From Trichostrongylus colubriformis (Eukaryota; Nematoda; Chromadorea; Rhabditida; Trichostrongylidae): 64,000 nucleotides of DNA. The notes under the pieces are model-generated. The model saw only the letters and a list, made by a program, of their open reading frames with translations, did not search any database and was not told the origin of the DNA. Each line of letters starts with the position of its first letter. The first letter of the stretch is position 1. The position numbers and the translations under genes were made by a program. Where the stretch lies: positions 47,726,001 through 47,790,000 of the forward strand of contig OZ022256.1 of assembly GCA_963978905.1 (NCBI GenBank), in the 5' to 3' direction. Positions 1-10,780 of the stretch are shown in pieces.

Positions 1-1740
1 ATGCAAAAAGCGAAACGGATTCGACGACTCTAGCCTTTATACGTTCCTTATCGTATCTTATCAACCGTTATCAATGCGGATCACCCACCATTAGTGTCCC
101 CGTCCCACCCCGCAAAACACCTGTTAATATTAACGCTCCGGGACCAATGCGAAAAGCGAAACGGATTTGACGACTCTAGCCTTTTTACGTTCCTTATCGT
201 ATCTTATCAAGCGTTATCAATGCGGATCACCCACCATTAGTGTCCCTGTTCCACCCCGCAAAACACCTGTTAGTATGAACGCTCCGGGACCAATGCGAAA
301 AGCGAAACGGATTTGACGACTCTAGCCTTTTTACGTTCCTTATCGTATCTTATCAAGCGTTATCAATGCGGATCACCCACCATTAGTGTCCCTGTTCCAC
401 CCCGCAAAACACCTGTTAGTATGAACGCTCCGGGACCAATGCGAAAAGCGAAACGGATTCGACGACTCTAGCCTTTTTACGCTCCTTATCGTATCTTATC
501 AAGCGTAATCAGTGCGGGTCACCCTTCATGAATGTTCCCACCCCATCCCGCAAGACACCTGTGAGTATGAACGCTCCGGACCAATGCGAAAAGCGAAACG
601 GATTCGACGACTCTAGCCTTTATACGTTCCTTATCGTATCTTATCAACCGTTATCAATGCGGATCACCCACCATTAGTGTCCCCGTCCCACCCCGCAAAA
701 CACCTGTTAGTATGAACGCTCCGGGACTGCGAAAAGCGAAACGGATTCGACGACTCTAGCCTTTTTACGCTCCTTATCGTATCTTATCAAGCGTAATCAG
801 TGCGGGTCACCCTTCATGAATGTTCCCACCCCATCCCGCAAAACACCTGTGAGTATGAACGCTCCGGACCAATGCGAAAAGCGAAACGGATTTGACGACT
901 CTAGCCTTTTTACGTTCCTTATCGTATCTTATCAAGCGTTATCAATGCGGATCACCCACCATTAGTGTCCCTGTTCCACCCCGCAAAGCACCTGTTAGTA
1001 TGAACGCTCCGGGACCAATGCGAAAAGCGAAACGGATTCGACGACTCTAGCCTTTTTACGCTCCTTATCGTATCTTATCAAGCGTAATCAGTGCGGGTCA
1101 CCCTTCATGAATGTTCCCACCCCATCCCGCAAAACACCTGTGAGTATGAACGCTCCGGACCAATGCGAAAAGCGAAACGGATTCGACGACTCTAGCCTTT
1201 ATACGTTCCTTATCGTATCTTATCAACCGTTATCAATGCGGATCACCCACCATTAGTGTCCCCGTCCCACCCCGCAAAACCCCTGTTAGTATGAACGCTC
1301 CGGGACCAATGCGAAAAGCGAAACGGATTCGACGACTCTAGCCTTTTTACGCTCCTTATCGTATCTTATCAAGCGTAATCAATGCGGATCACCCACCATT
1401 AGTGTCCCCTTCCCACCCCGCAAAACACCTGTTAGTATGAACGCTCCGGGACCAATGCGAAAAGCGAAACGGATTCGACGACTCTAGCCTTTTTACGCTC
1501 CTTATCGTATCTTATCAAGCGTAATCAGTGCGGGTCACCCTTCATGAATGTTCCCACCCCATCCCGCAAGACACCTGTGAGTATGAACGCTCCGGACCAA
1601 TGCGAAAAGCGAAACGGATTCGACGACTCTAGCCTTTATACGTTCCTTATCGTATCTTATCAACCGTTATCAATGCGGATCACCCACCATTAGTGTCCCC
1701 GTCCCACCCCGCAAAACACCCAAAAGGGTCAGCGCTCTAG
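1..1740 (+). repeat. 145-bp tandem array, about 12 units
   Basis: Twelve head-to-tail units of 143-146 bp, continuing beyond the left edge. The phrase CCAATGCGAAAAGCG recurs at about 144, 290, 436, 581, 869, 1015, 1160, 1306, 1451 and 1597; the unit near 725 has lost a few bases there. Three subtypes can be told apart: type A has CGTAATCAGTGCGGGTC, type B has AAGCGTTATC with CCCTGTTCC, and type C has TATACGTTCC with CCCGTCCC. The order is C B B A C A B A C A/C-hybrid A C. No open frame is conserved. It joins the composite-element tail at about 1740. Confidence 0.95.
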
Positions 1741-1984
1741 GACCAACCTGAAAGGGGAAACGACATTGGTGACATTCGCCTTTCGAGGCTCCTTATCAGC
1801 GCGTATCAGCTGCTATCACTTTCGGTCCACCACCGCCTGGTCCCCTTACCACCCCCTATATCATTTGTAAAATTCAGCGTCCTAGCTTTGCTGCGACGCG
1901 AGATATGAATTTCGTGACAAACAGACGGACACACACACACACACACACGCACAGACATACTAAGCGAATTATATAGAGTAGGAT
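1741..1984 (+). repeat. Composite-element tail
   Basis: The array passes into the terminal segment shared by all copies of the composite element. This has a divergent last unit, the phrase CTGCGACGCGAGATATGAAT, a short CA-rich run (about 1928-1950), and the end AAGCGAATTATATAGAGTAGGAT. Matching ends occur at 6551, 24476, 27514 and, inverted, 49949. Confidence 0.85.
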
Positions 1985-3349
1985 TATATTCCTTGATATG
2001 GAGCCACCGCAACTCCGCGAGCAAAAACCTAGTGTGCTTGGAGACGTGGCTCATGGGCACTTTCTCAGTTTTCCCTATGTTTGACTTTTATGATTGTTCT
2101 TTAGCTTAGCCTTAGTTTTCATTGTCGTTTAAGATCATGAGCTATGTGCTTCTTTTCAATATCGGAATTCGTAGCGTAAACGGCGCTTTCTCTCAATATT
2201 TTCTGATTTTCGCTCCAGTTGATCTCTTCTAACAAGCAATACAAATAGAATACTTGCGTTCAATAATATTTTCATGTTTGTGATGATACTGTAATTCTTG
2301 TCAAGTCTACTATGACGCACTTCATCCAGTCGATCTTCACATGTTCTGGGTGTGTTTTTACAATATGTTCCTTCCTTCTAACTAAATGTGTTGGCATTCT
2401 CGAGTTCTTTAATGACAATTAGTAAAGTTGTGTTTACTAATAAAAGCATCATATAACAGAAGGTGCTTGTGCTGTTATTATTCATGCTTGTTAGTTTATG
2501 TCGGGTTTATACCTTTGTTTCCTTCGAGATTCCGGTGAGACCAGTAAAACGCGATATCAGAGAAGAAGAAGAGGATATTATCCAAAATTGCAAAGACGGC
2601 ATCAACTGGAGACAAAAAGCAGAAGCAATCGCGACATCAGCGAAGGGGTATGCATTCTTTTGTTCTCTCTGTGTTTTCCGTATGTAGGGTGATTGGGTCA
2701 AGAATTTTGCAAACAGAACGCGTTACCAGATTGACGCCGACATCGGCGTCACAGACAGCGTCGTCGGTGAGTGAAGTATGATCGTGGCCGAAGATATCGC
2801 GTGGACAAAAACCGCCTTCGCTCGATGTAAGGAGACAATTTGAGCAGACCCCACTCAGTGCTTCTCGACACGCCAGGTATCAGCCCCTGCACAACCGTCG
2901 TCACCCTTTGTGCAGTTGGACGCAACGTTAAGGATTCGATGCTTTACCCCTCACAAAGTTGTCGCGGTTTCTACTCCTCGTTGTCGTGGCGCACGGGTCC
3001 ATACTGCGGCAGAAATTATTTCAGTGTGAGGGATCGGCCCAACTACTTTGAATTTTGTGATTGCTGAATCTCAAGCACTTGTGAACTCAATTCACCCCTT
3101 TCGTGATGGAAGCAAGACAAAACCCTAGCAGGCCTATACTTCTGGAACACTGTAATTTTGAAAAAAGCGAATAAAAATATTGCGACTTTCGTTGTCAGTT
3201 TCACTGCTACGTTTGGTTGTGGCAACCACTAAGCACTACCACTTAGGATTCGAAGGAGAACTATCGATCTATTCCAGATATCACTAAAAAATTACGGTGT
3301 TCCAGAAGGTGAACCTGTGTATGGAACACACTATAGTAACTCTTGCCAG
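1985..3349. other. No confirmed feature, weak exon candidate
   Basis: AT-rich sequence. The one stretch worth noting is about 2484-2650 (+). It starts with ATG, reads a short hydrophobic start (MLVSLCRVYTFVSF) then a charged segment (RDIREEEEDIIQNCK), and stays open to a possible donor AAGGG|GTATGC. It could be a first exon of a secreted protein, but no following exon was found and three frames are open here. About 2690-2780 resembles a GC-rich repeat seen again near 32630. Confidence 0.3.
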
Positions 3350-3690
3350 CTCTTATCAGCTAGTGTCATAATCTATCCGTCAACACTGAGGTTCCTGTAC
3401 AACTCCTTACACCATCAATGAGTGTGAAGATTGCACTGTCAGTTGGGAATACCGAATGTGCTTGGCGACATTTGCCCCTCACGCTCCTTATCGAATCCTA
3501 TTGATAGTTATCAATTTGGATCACGTATCACTAATGTCTTTGTCCGACCTCACGTAGCAACTATGAGTATCATCGCTCTAGGGTTGACGCGAAAAGCGAA
3601 ACGGACTTGGCGACATTAGCCTTCTCACGATCCCTATGGAATCTATCAACCGTTACTATTTTGTTCACCCACCATTAATTCCTCCACAAT
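3350..3690 (+). repeat. Diverged copies of the 145-bp unit
   Basis: About two and a half degenerate units, recognised by CGCTCCTTATCGAATC, GGATCAC..CCA and GCGAAAAGCGAAACGGA. They lie directly left of the mariner at 3764. Confidence 0.6.
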
Positions 3691-3894
3691 GCTAGACCCC
3701 CTATCCTACTATCCTATCCTATGCGTGTGACCACACCTCGGACAGTAGGATTGCAGCATACTATTAGGTTGTTCCAAAAGTCTTGTAGTATTTTTTTCGA
3801 TCATCACTTTTTATTTTTTTTCGTCCAACAAATAACAATTAGGCAGCAACGTATTGACCATTGTTACGGCAACCCTCTACCACTTTATAGGAAA

Positions 3895-4162
3895 ACCAGT
3901 TGGCTGGCGCACACTGCTGCGCGCGATTCATGGTGATGTTGTGCAAAATGGGTTTGGTCGGCCCGACCACAGGTGTGTATGGAACTGAGCGGAAATCTTC
4001 TTTCTTCTACCTCCAGCAGAGCTATTGAATTGGAAAAAAGTAGAGCAGATGGCGTGATGAAAGAACATTTCGGTATAAATATACTTCAGGCGCTTTGCAT
4101 CGAATCCATTTTGCACGTCATCGACATGAATCACGCGCAGTAGTGTGCGCCAGCCAACTGGT
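3895..4162. repeat. Hairpin head of composite element
   Basis: The first about 60 bases are an imperfect inverted match of the last about 60. Both outer ends read ACCAGTTGGCTGGCGCACAC, and the inner arms contain GCAAAATGG on one side and its complement on the other. Equivalent heads are at 24940-25190 and 51393-51658. Confidence 0.85.
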
Positions 4163-5311
4163 TTAAGTCATCATTGGGAGTTTGGATAGTTTTGTATCCG
4201 ATCGCATCGATTGGTAACAAATTAGCCACTTGCTGAGCATCTGACTCCTACACATTGATGGTAGATCCATGTCCCGCTTATCGATGTTTATCGTTTTCGT
4301 AAACATGCTTCACTACTGGGACTTTTGCATAATCTAGCGGTCGAACCCAGTGTTGCTGCAGTACACCTTAGAAAGATTCTGAGATATCGCTTGATCATAG
4401 GATGTATCATGATTATCAATGTAACTCACTGTATCAAAAGAAATGAACCATTTTTTGGAATGCTAGGCAGTTCAGCGGTCAATACATCGTCTAGTGATAT
4501 CAGAACATAAACAAAATATGTTCACCCAATGCCAATGAGCATCAGACGCTTTTGTGAAAGCGGTCGTATAGTAGTAGCAAGCGACGTAAACGATTTCATC
4601 CCAGTCGATTCCTAACGGTTTTTATCAGCCACTGTAAACCGTTATCAGTTCCACTGAGGCCCCTATACCCAACGATACCATTGAGGTCCCCGTACCCAAC
4701 AATATCTGCGAATGTGAACGTTCTACTGTTAGCCACAAAAGCGAACCGGCCTTGGTTCGGCTTTGTGGCTAACATTTCCTTTCTCCCGCTCCTTTTCGAA
4801 TCTTATCAACCATTATCAATTTGAATCACCCACCACTGATGTGCCCGTCCCACCCTGCTGAGCAGCTATGAGTGTCAGAGTAAGGGAATTAACTCGAAGG
4901 CGAAACGGATTTGACAACATTTGCCTTCCGACGCTCCTTATTGAATCTATCAACCGGTATCAAATTTGGATCACCCACCATTAATGTTTCCGTTCCACCT
5001 TGCTGAACACTTATGCGCTCTAGGGACAAAGCGAAAGACGAAACGGACTTGACGACATTTGCAATTTCACGCTCCTTATCGTATCTTATCAACCCTTATC
5101 ACATTTGGATCACCCACCATTAGTGTTCCCGTTCCATCCCGCGAAACGCTTGTGAGTATGAACGCTCTAGGATCAGTGCGAAATACGAAACGACTCGAGC
5201 TTTTTTTGAGCTCCTCATAAAATCATATCAGCCGTCATCAAGCTGAATCACCCACAATCAATAAGCTCGTCCCATCCCGCAAAAGACCTGCGAGTATGAA
5301 CACTCTAGGAT

Positions 5312-6321
5312 CAATGCGAGAAGCGAAACGGGTTCGACGACTCTAGCCTTTTCACGCTCCTTATCGTATCTTATCAACCGTCATCAAGTTGGATCACTCG
5401 CTATTAATGTTCCCGTCCCATACCGCAAAAGACCTGTGAGTATGAACACTCTAGGTTCAATGCGAGAAGCGAAACGGGTTCGACGTAGCCTTTTCACGCT
5501 CCTTATCGTATCTTATCAACCGTTATCAAGTTGGATCACTCGCTATTAATGTCACCGTCCCCCTCCGCGAAAGACCTGCGAGTATGAACACTCTAGGATC
5601 AATGCGAGAAGTGAAACGGGTTCGACGACTCTAGCCTTTTCACGCTCCTTATCGTATCTTATCAACCGTCATCAAGTTGGATCACTCGCTATTAATGTTC
5701 CCGTCCCATACCGCAAAAGACCTGTGAGTATGAACACTCTAGGTTCAATGCGAGAAGCGAAACGGGTTCGACGTAGCCTTTTCACGCTCCTTATCGTATC
5801 TTATCAACCGTTATCAAGTTGGATCACTCGCTATTAATGTCACCGTCCCCCTCCGCGAAAGACCTGCGAGTATGAACACTCTAGGATCAATGCGAGAAGT
5901 GAAACGGGTTCGACGACTCTAGCCTTTTCACGCTCCTTATCGTATCTTATCAACCGTCATCAAGTTGGATCACTCGCTATTAATGTCACCGTCCCCCTCC
6001 GCGAAAGACCTGCGAGTATGAACACTCTAGGATCAATGCGAGAAGTGAAACGGGTTCGACGTAGCCTTTTCACGCTCCTTATCGTATCTTATCAACCGTC
6101 ATCAAGTTGGATCACTCGCTATTAATGTCACCGTCCCCCTCCGCGAAAGACCTGCGAGTATGAACACTCTAGGATCAATGCGAGAAGTGAAACGGGTTCG
6201 ACGACTCTAGCCTTTTCACGCTCCTTATCGTATCTTATCAACCGTTATCAAGTTGGATCACTCGCTATTAATGTTCCCGTCCCATACCGCAAAAGACCTG
6301 TGAGTATGAACACTCTAGGTT
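5312..6321 (+). repeat. Dimeric 146+142-bp higher-order tandem array
   Basis: The phrase CAATGCGAGAAG starts at 5312, 5458, 5600, 5746, 5888, 6034, 6176 and 6322. The spacing is therefore 146, 142, 146, 142, 146, 142, 146. The short unit reads TTCGACGTAGCC where the long unit reads TTCGACGACTCTAGCC, a 4-base loss. The real repeating unit is thus a 288-bp dimer present 3.5 times. Confidence 0.95.
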
Positions 6322-6552
6322 CAATGCGAGAAGCGAAACGGGTTCGACGTAGCCTTTTAGGGCTCCTTATCAGCGCGTATCAGCTGCTATCATCTTCGTT
6401 CCACCACCTCTATGGTCCCTTTACCACCCCCTACATCACTTGTAAAATTCAGGGTCCCAGCTTCACTGCGACGCGAGATATGAATTTCGTGACAGACAGA
6501 CGAACACACTTACACACACAGACATACTAAGCGCATTATATAGAGTAGGATC

Positions 6553-7145
6553 TTTGATTCCCTTCTCCCAAAACTCTGGGTTCTGAGCGTCGAAGAAGTC
6601 AGCGATCGCCTTCGCAAGCAAGTCATAGTCAATGAATTTTCTCTTGGCCAGGAAGGATTCGAGAGGATGGGTAAGGTGATAGCCAGAAGGGGCAATGTCT
6701 GGAGAGAATGGCGGTTGGGGCGGGATATCCCAGCCGAGCTCCTGTAGCTTGGCCTGGGCACTTTTCGCGAAATCGGAGGAAATTGGAGCGGGCGTCGTCA
6801 TGTAGGAGGGTGACCGCAGACCTTTTTCGGCGCTTTTCTCGAACAGCGACTGCGAGCTGCTAGAGCTGATGGGTGCATACTGTAGCGGTGACTGTCTCGC
6901 CTTGTACCAGCACCTTCCGCGTCCCAGAACCAGCACAGTCCCAAGCGTGGTTTGTCTTTCATGTCGATCTCGCCGTTGCTGAAGCTGATGAGCCAGCGAC
7001 GCACGGTCACGTAGCTCAATCCCTTGCCCAATGCAGCACTGATGGAGTGGCAAGCTTCCGTCGTTTTGGTGCCGCAAGACCTCTCATAATAGATGACACC
7101 GCGAGTTGGGTGGGTATCGACAACGGGCATTGTAGCTCTCTCCAC
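6553..7145 (-). pseudogene. mariner transposase remnant
   Basis: Reading from 7145 on the minus strand, the N-terminal helix-turn-helix region is clear (GVIYYERSCGTKTTEAC, then VTVRRWLISFSNGEID and KDKPR). The reading then shifts frame and lacks much of the middle. It resumes with the second catalytic box (LLHDDARSN) and ends with the family's C-terminal signature: PPFSPDIAPSGYHL, then FFDAQNPEFWEKGI. The third catalytic position, normally SD, reads SG. The last codons (..KW.RVAV, up to LLDEKK) lie beyond the inserted repeat at about 3800-3890. The frameshift, deletion and insertion make it non-functional. Confidence 0.85.
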
Positions 7146-7291
7146 GGGATCTGATGGGTCAATATATATTTTCCTAGAAAGCTAAGGGGACGTTCTACTA
7201 TATTCCTGAACCGCCTGCACCTGCCTCGAAGTGAACAAGAGTTACTAATTTTTTTGGAAAAATACTACGAGTTTTTTGGAACAACCTAATA

Positions 7292-10017
7292 GAATGGTTT
7301 GATAGATAATCATTTTAGTGATTAAACATTCCGACTGAACTCTGTCGGTGTGTCTCACTCGGATGGTTGGTGGCCACGATGAGCAGCAGATCAAGCTCCA
7401 GTGCGACCTCCCGGGATTCGTCAGCTTCAAGAAGTGAGGCAGGTGCGCAGACTAACACCAATGAGTTCCCCGCAGTGCTTTGCAAGCATTCTCCAGATTA
7501 ACCTTTCCTATTAAGGGCAGTCAAACTCCAGCTCATCTTCCGGTAAGTGCAAGACATTGATAGCTGAAGTATAGTTCTGGGTTCACCTAATCATAAGAAA
7601 ACCACGAAAATACCATATTTGGCTGAAGCTCGTGTAAATCGTTTTTGAAATCCGTTTCCGAGACAGCCTTTCCCATTTCCGGAAAACTGAGGGACCAGTA
7701 GTAAATAGAGTTAAGCGAAGCTTTGAATGAAAGCTTTGCTTCCTTGCTTGCACAAGTGCAGCAGAGAGGGAGAGGTACCACCATGCTTCGCACGAGACGA
7801 TTGGAGAAACGAAGACTTCTCAGTTCTGCATTTTCACAAAACGCGATTTCCTCATTTTCGAAACGAACTTTCTTCTTTTCTTCTGCAGATTCCGCAGTTC
7901 CGCGAAAACCCTAATTCCGCATTGTCACAATTCTCTTAATCGATACCTATCTGGTCCTTTTCCGCAGTTTCCACAACTCTGTTAAAACGTAGAGGCCATC
8001 ACTGCAAACACTGCCTTAGTCCACTCGTCAGTCATTGTTTGGAAGAGTCGACTCGGAGGAGCCGACAATGTTTAAAATGGCAGTCTCCTGAAAACGGTGC
8101 ACCCTCCAGATCTCGGGTGCACGCCTGTCACAATGAATCGCGTCACATGTAGTTTCCCTGGACACCCAGCTTCCATTTAAATTAATCACTTCACGAGTTC
8201 CTCATTTCCCTGACGCTACCGCTGCCTCTGACTGGTGAAGGTGATAAAAGATGAGAGAGAAAATGTCAGCTTCCCACCATGTTATCTCCTCTATTAATGG
8301 GTAAAGATCCACAACGTGACGGGATGATGTTGTCGCCCATACCGTGCAGTAAGATTGACATGCTATATTAACATAGGTATTTAGTGCTTTTGAGGCTCGA
8401 GTCTTCGCGATCACACTGGCTTTCCACTTCTTGCAATTATTACAGGGCGTTCATCCGACAGCTCACCCCAGGTCCAAGTACTGTCGAGAGCGTTTTGCAC
8501 CGAACTACTCCAAATCACTGTCAAAAGTATCATGGAAGGAGTGCCAGGAGTAAACTAATCTTTTATCAATGCACGGACACTAACATCTGGACGAGCACTT
8601 TCAAAAGTTGACGCTATCCTAACAGGGGGCATTCAAGCATCTTTTAGGCGTCGAGAAAGACAAGTTTGGTGGTAGACTAAATTGGCCATGGTAGCAAGGT
8701 GATCCCATCGGCAACACTTAATTTCTTCACCAGTTTTGGCCACGCGATGTACTTCGCGCCTCCATCGTACTGTCGAAAAGTGATGTACGTATAAGATAAT
8801 ATTGCCAGGAGCTCAACTACATGGTGCAGAGAAATAGCGTATAACTACATTAGAGCCAGAATTATCCTCACGTCCATTGATGCCATCCACTGGTCATAGA
8901 ATCGTAGTTTTACGACTGCACCCATGGTGTTGGGGCCTTTTATTCGTTTAGGGCTCTCTGCGGATACCATGATAGCTAACTGAGCCGACCATGACTTGCC
9001 TAAAAGGTTGCAATCGTTTTTATTTATTTAATTACCAACTCTATAGTTCTAGTCTAAACGTCGCTGTGTGTCTGACCATCTGCCAAATCTGCACGCCATC
9101 TTAGTATGGTGACAATGAAACCTAATGCGACGTCTGCCACCGCAGAATGACGGCCAATAACAAATAATGACAAACAGTACCAAATAGGTATTTATATAAG
9201 TAGGAGGTGCTATCACTACAATGACATGAATGGTACTATACTGATATTCCAACATCCATCAGTTTCCTCTATTTAGAGCGGTTGCCTTGCTCTATCGATT
9301 CCCTTATTATAATCACTCATTTGTGTATTGACAGACCGACAGGCAGACATCCGACACATACCAATAAACAGACAAGTAAATTTAATGGTTTCTGCAGTAG
9401 TAGGACTAGGGAGTCAGCCACTGTTGATACGTAAATGAATGGGATTTTTGGGGCATCGGCGTCAAGTAAAAGTTACGTATGGACCGCGAAAATCAGTGCA
9501 TTCGCATACGCCGATGCGGCGACGTGGCAAAAATCCCATTCAGTTGGGTATGCGTTGCTCAAAAACCTGGGTGGGTCCTGCCTACTACTCTCACTACGAC
9601 GCTGCCCTAAAGTTGGAAGAACTTATCAAGCACTTCAACATGAGGAACGCTTTGTTGAAGGAAAACCCACCTTAAACTCCGGGGTCCATCTGAATTGATC
9701 CTAGTATTCAGAACCAGGATAAGTGTAACAAATTTCAAGGCTGGGAGACGGATTAGTATATTTCTTAGCCAATTTATCTACACCCACAGAAGGACACAGA
9801 CACGCACTGAGCTTTTACAGCCATCGAAGGCTCTATGGCAACATGTCTTAAAAACAATCAGTCATTTGTCGTGACATTTTATGTAATACTTATGGACCAC
9901 AAAACATTATTCTAACAATTGTATCACAGGTGTGATGTTTTGATCATGTTACACTGCAAATAAGATGTTCCCCACCTATGAATGAAGGTTTGAGCAAAGC
10001 TTATTGCTTACTATGGG
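7292..10017. other. No gene recognised
   Basis: No convincing exon, RNA gene or transposon end was seen. The short open stretches have no family signature or consistent splice sites. About 9717-9832 is a dispersed repeat also present at 11648-11763 (shared AATTTCAAGGCTGG and AGTATATTT). Confidence 0.5.
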
Positions 10018-10127
10018 CATACAATACCGCTCGCGTCGGGGGAGTAATTTTCGCCTTGCGACGGTTTGTTCGCGAACAAACCGTCGCAAGGCGAAAATTA
10101 CTCCCCCGACGCGAGCGGTATTGTATG
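10018..10127. repeat. 110-bp perfect palindrome
   Basis: Bases 10018-10072 are the exact reverse complement of 10073-10127, with no spacer (centre GTTCGCGAAC). The arms are 55 bp each, begin CATACAATACCGC and are richer in GC than the flanks. Such a structure can extrude as a cruciform, but can also be an assembly or foldback-read artefact. Confidence 0.95.
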
Positions 10128-10235
10128 TAGTTGTTATTTGTGGCTCTGAGTTGGCTCAGGGATAGGAAGAGTTAAAGAAATGGAAAGGAAGTTAAAAGAG
10201 TTACACCATATTTGGGAGCTCTTGACAGCACGCAG

Positions 10236-10780
10236 TTGAAGACAGTGTTAGGGGTAATGTGGGTGATAAGAAATCCCAAAAAGAGTCATTTAGTGAAAAA
10301 CTACGGGTCTGAAAGGCCTATGCATAGCGAAATCCCCCGCTGAAGGCGCCCCTTGAGCTGTGGCGGAGGCGGCCTCGTCAGGACAAGCCGCCTTGGTTTA
10401 GGACAGCCCGCCTCCAGCCGACGTGATTAGTGGTTGGTCGCGGTGAGGTTGGTCAAGGGAATCGGCAGGAATGAAAGTATCGCAGCGCGCTTTCCCACTT
10501 TTAGCTTGAAGCTCACCACATGAAAATAGCTGCTGTCGCATTTCCGAACATCCCTTCATGTTTACGTCTTGGTAATGCCAATTAAAAACCTATGCGGACT
10601 ACCCGCCTCTTGACGGAAAGGTCGTCCGCGCCTAGTACCAACGGTGGGAAAAGGTTTTATTTCTCGGGTTTTTGGCCATTTCCATCCGTTTTTCCTCCAC
10701 TATCCTGTTACTAGGCATCGCCATTCATATCCACTACTTCTTTTACTTTTCGTCCGAATTTTCCCTAGAGCTGCCTTTAA
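10236..10780. mobile_element. MITE, TTAA-associated family, full copy
   Basis: A non-coding element starting near TTGAAGACAGTGTTAGGGG and ending near AGCTGCCTTTAAA. The ends are imperfect inverted matches. Internal landmarks (AAATCCC, GCCCCTTGAGCTGTGG, TGTTACTAGGCATC, CGTCCGAATTT) recur at 21231, 39484 and 42417. It may be a piggyBac-type derivative because TTAA is near the ends, but this is weakly supported. Confidence 0.6.

Larger units (their letters stand above)
3895..6551 (+). repeat. Composite element copy 1, expanded
   Basis: In order: a hairpin head (3895-4162, arms of about 60 nt beginning ACCAGTTGGCTGGCGCACAC), a unique middle (about 4163-4650), 145-bp-type tandem units, a 288-bp dimer array (5312-6321), and the tail ending GTAGGAT at about 6551. 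Copies 2 (24940) and 3 (51658, inverted) have the same order without the dimer array. No protein-coding frame is visible. The terminal hairpin, lack of an obvious target duplication and lack of coding capacity would suit a non-autonomous rolling-circle or foldback-type element, but this is inference. Confidence 0.8.
3764..7289 (-). mobile_element. mariner element split by a composite repeat
   Basis: The left end TTAGGTTGTTCCAAAAG at 3764 is mirrored by TTTTGGAACAACCTAA ending at 7289. Both are flanked by TA (3762-3763 and 7290-7291), the mariner target duplication. The inside reads as a transposase on the minus strand. The composite element 3895-6551 sits within the 3' part of that gene; without it the element would be about 870 bp, so it also carries an internal deletion. 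It is inactive. Confidence 0.85.

Noticed and set aside
1850..2060. Minus-strand frame reading VCVCVCPSVCHEIHISRRS, repeated at each composite tail
   Set aside because: It is the translation of the CA-rich tail of the repeat and is not conserved as coding.
8440..8475. Possible gene A mini-exon after TTATTACAG (RSSDSSP)
   Set aside because: A single candidate, the end phase does not match the phase-1 pattern, and it is nearly 5 kb from the next exon.
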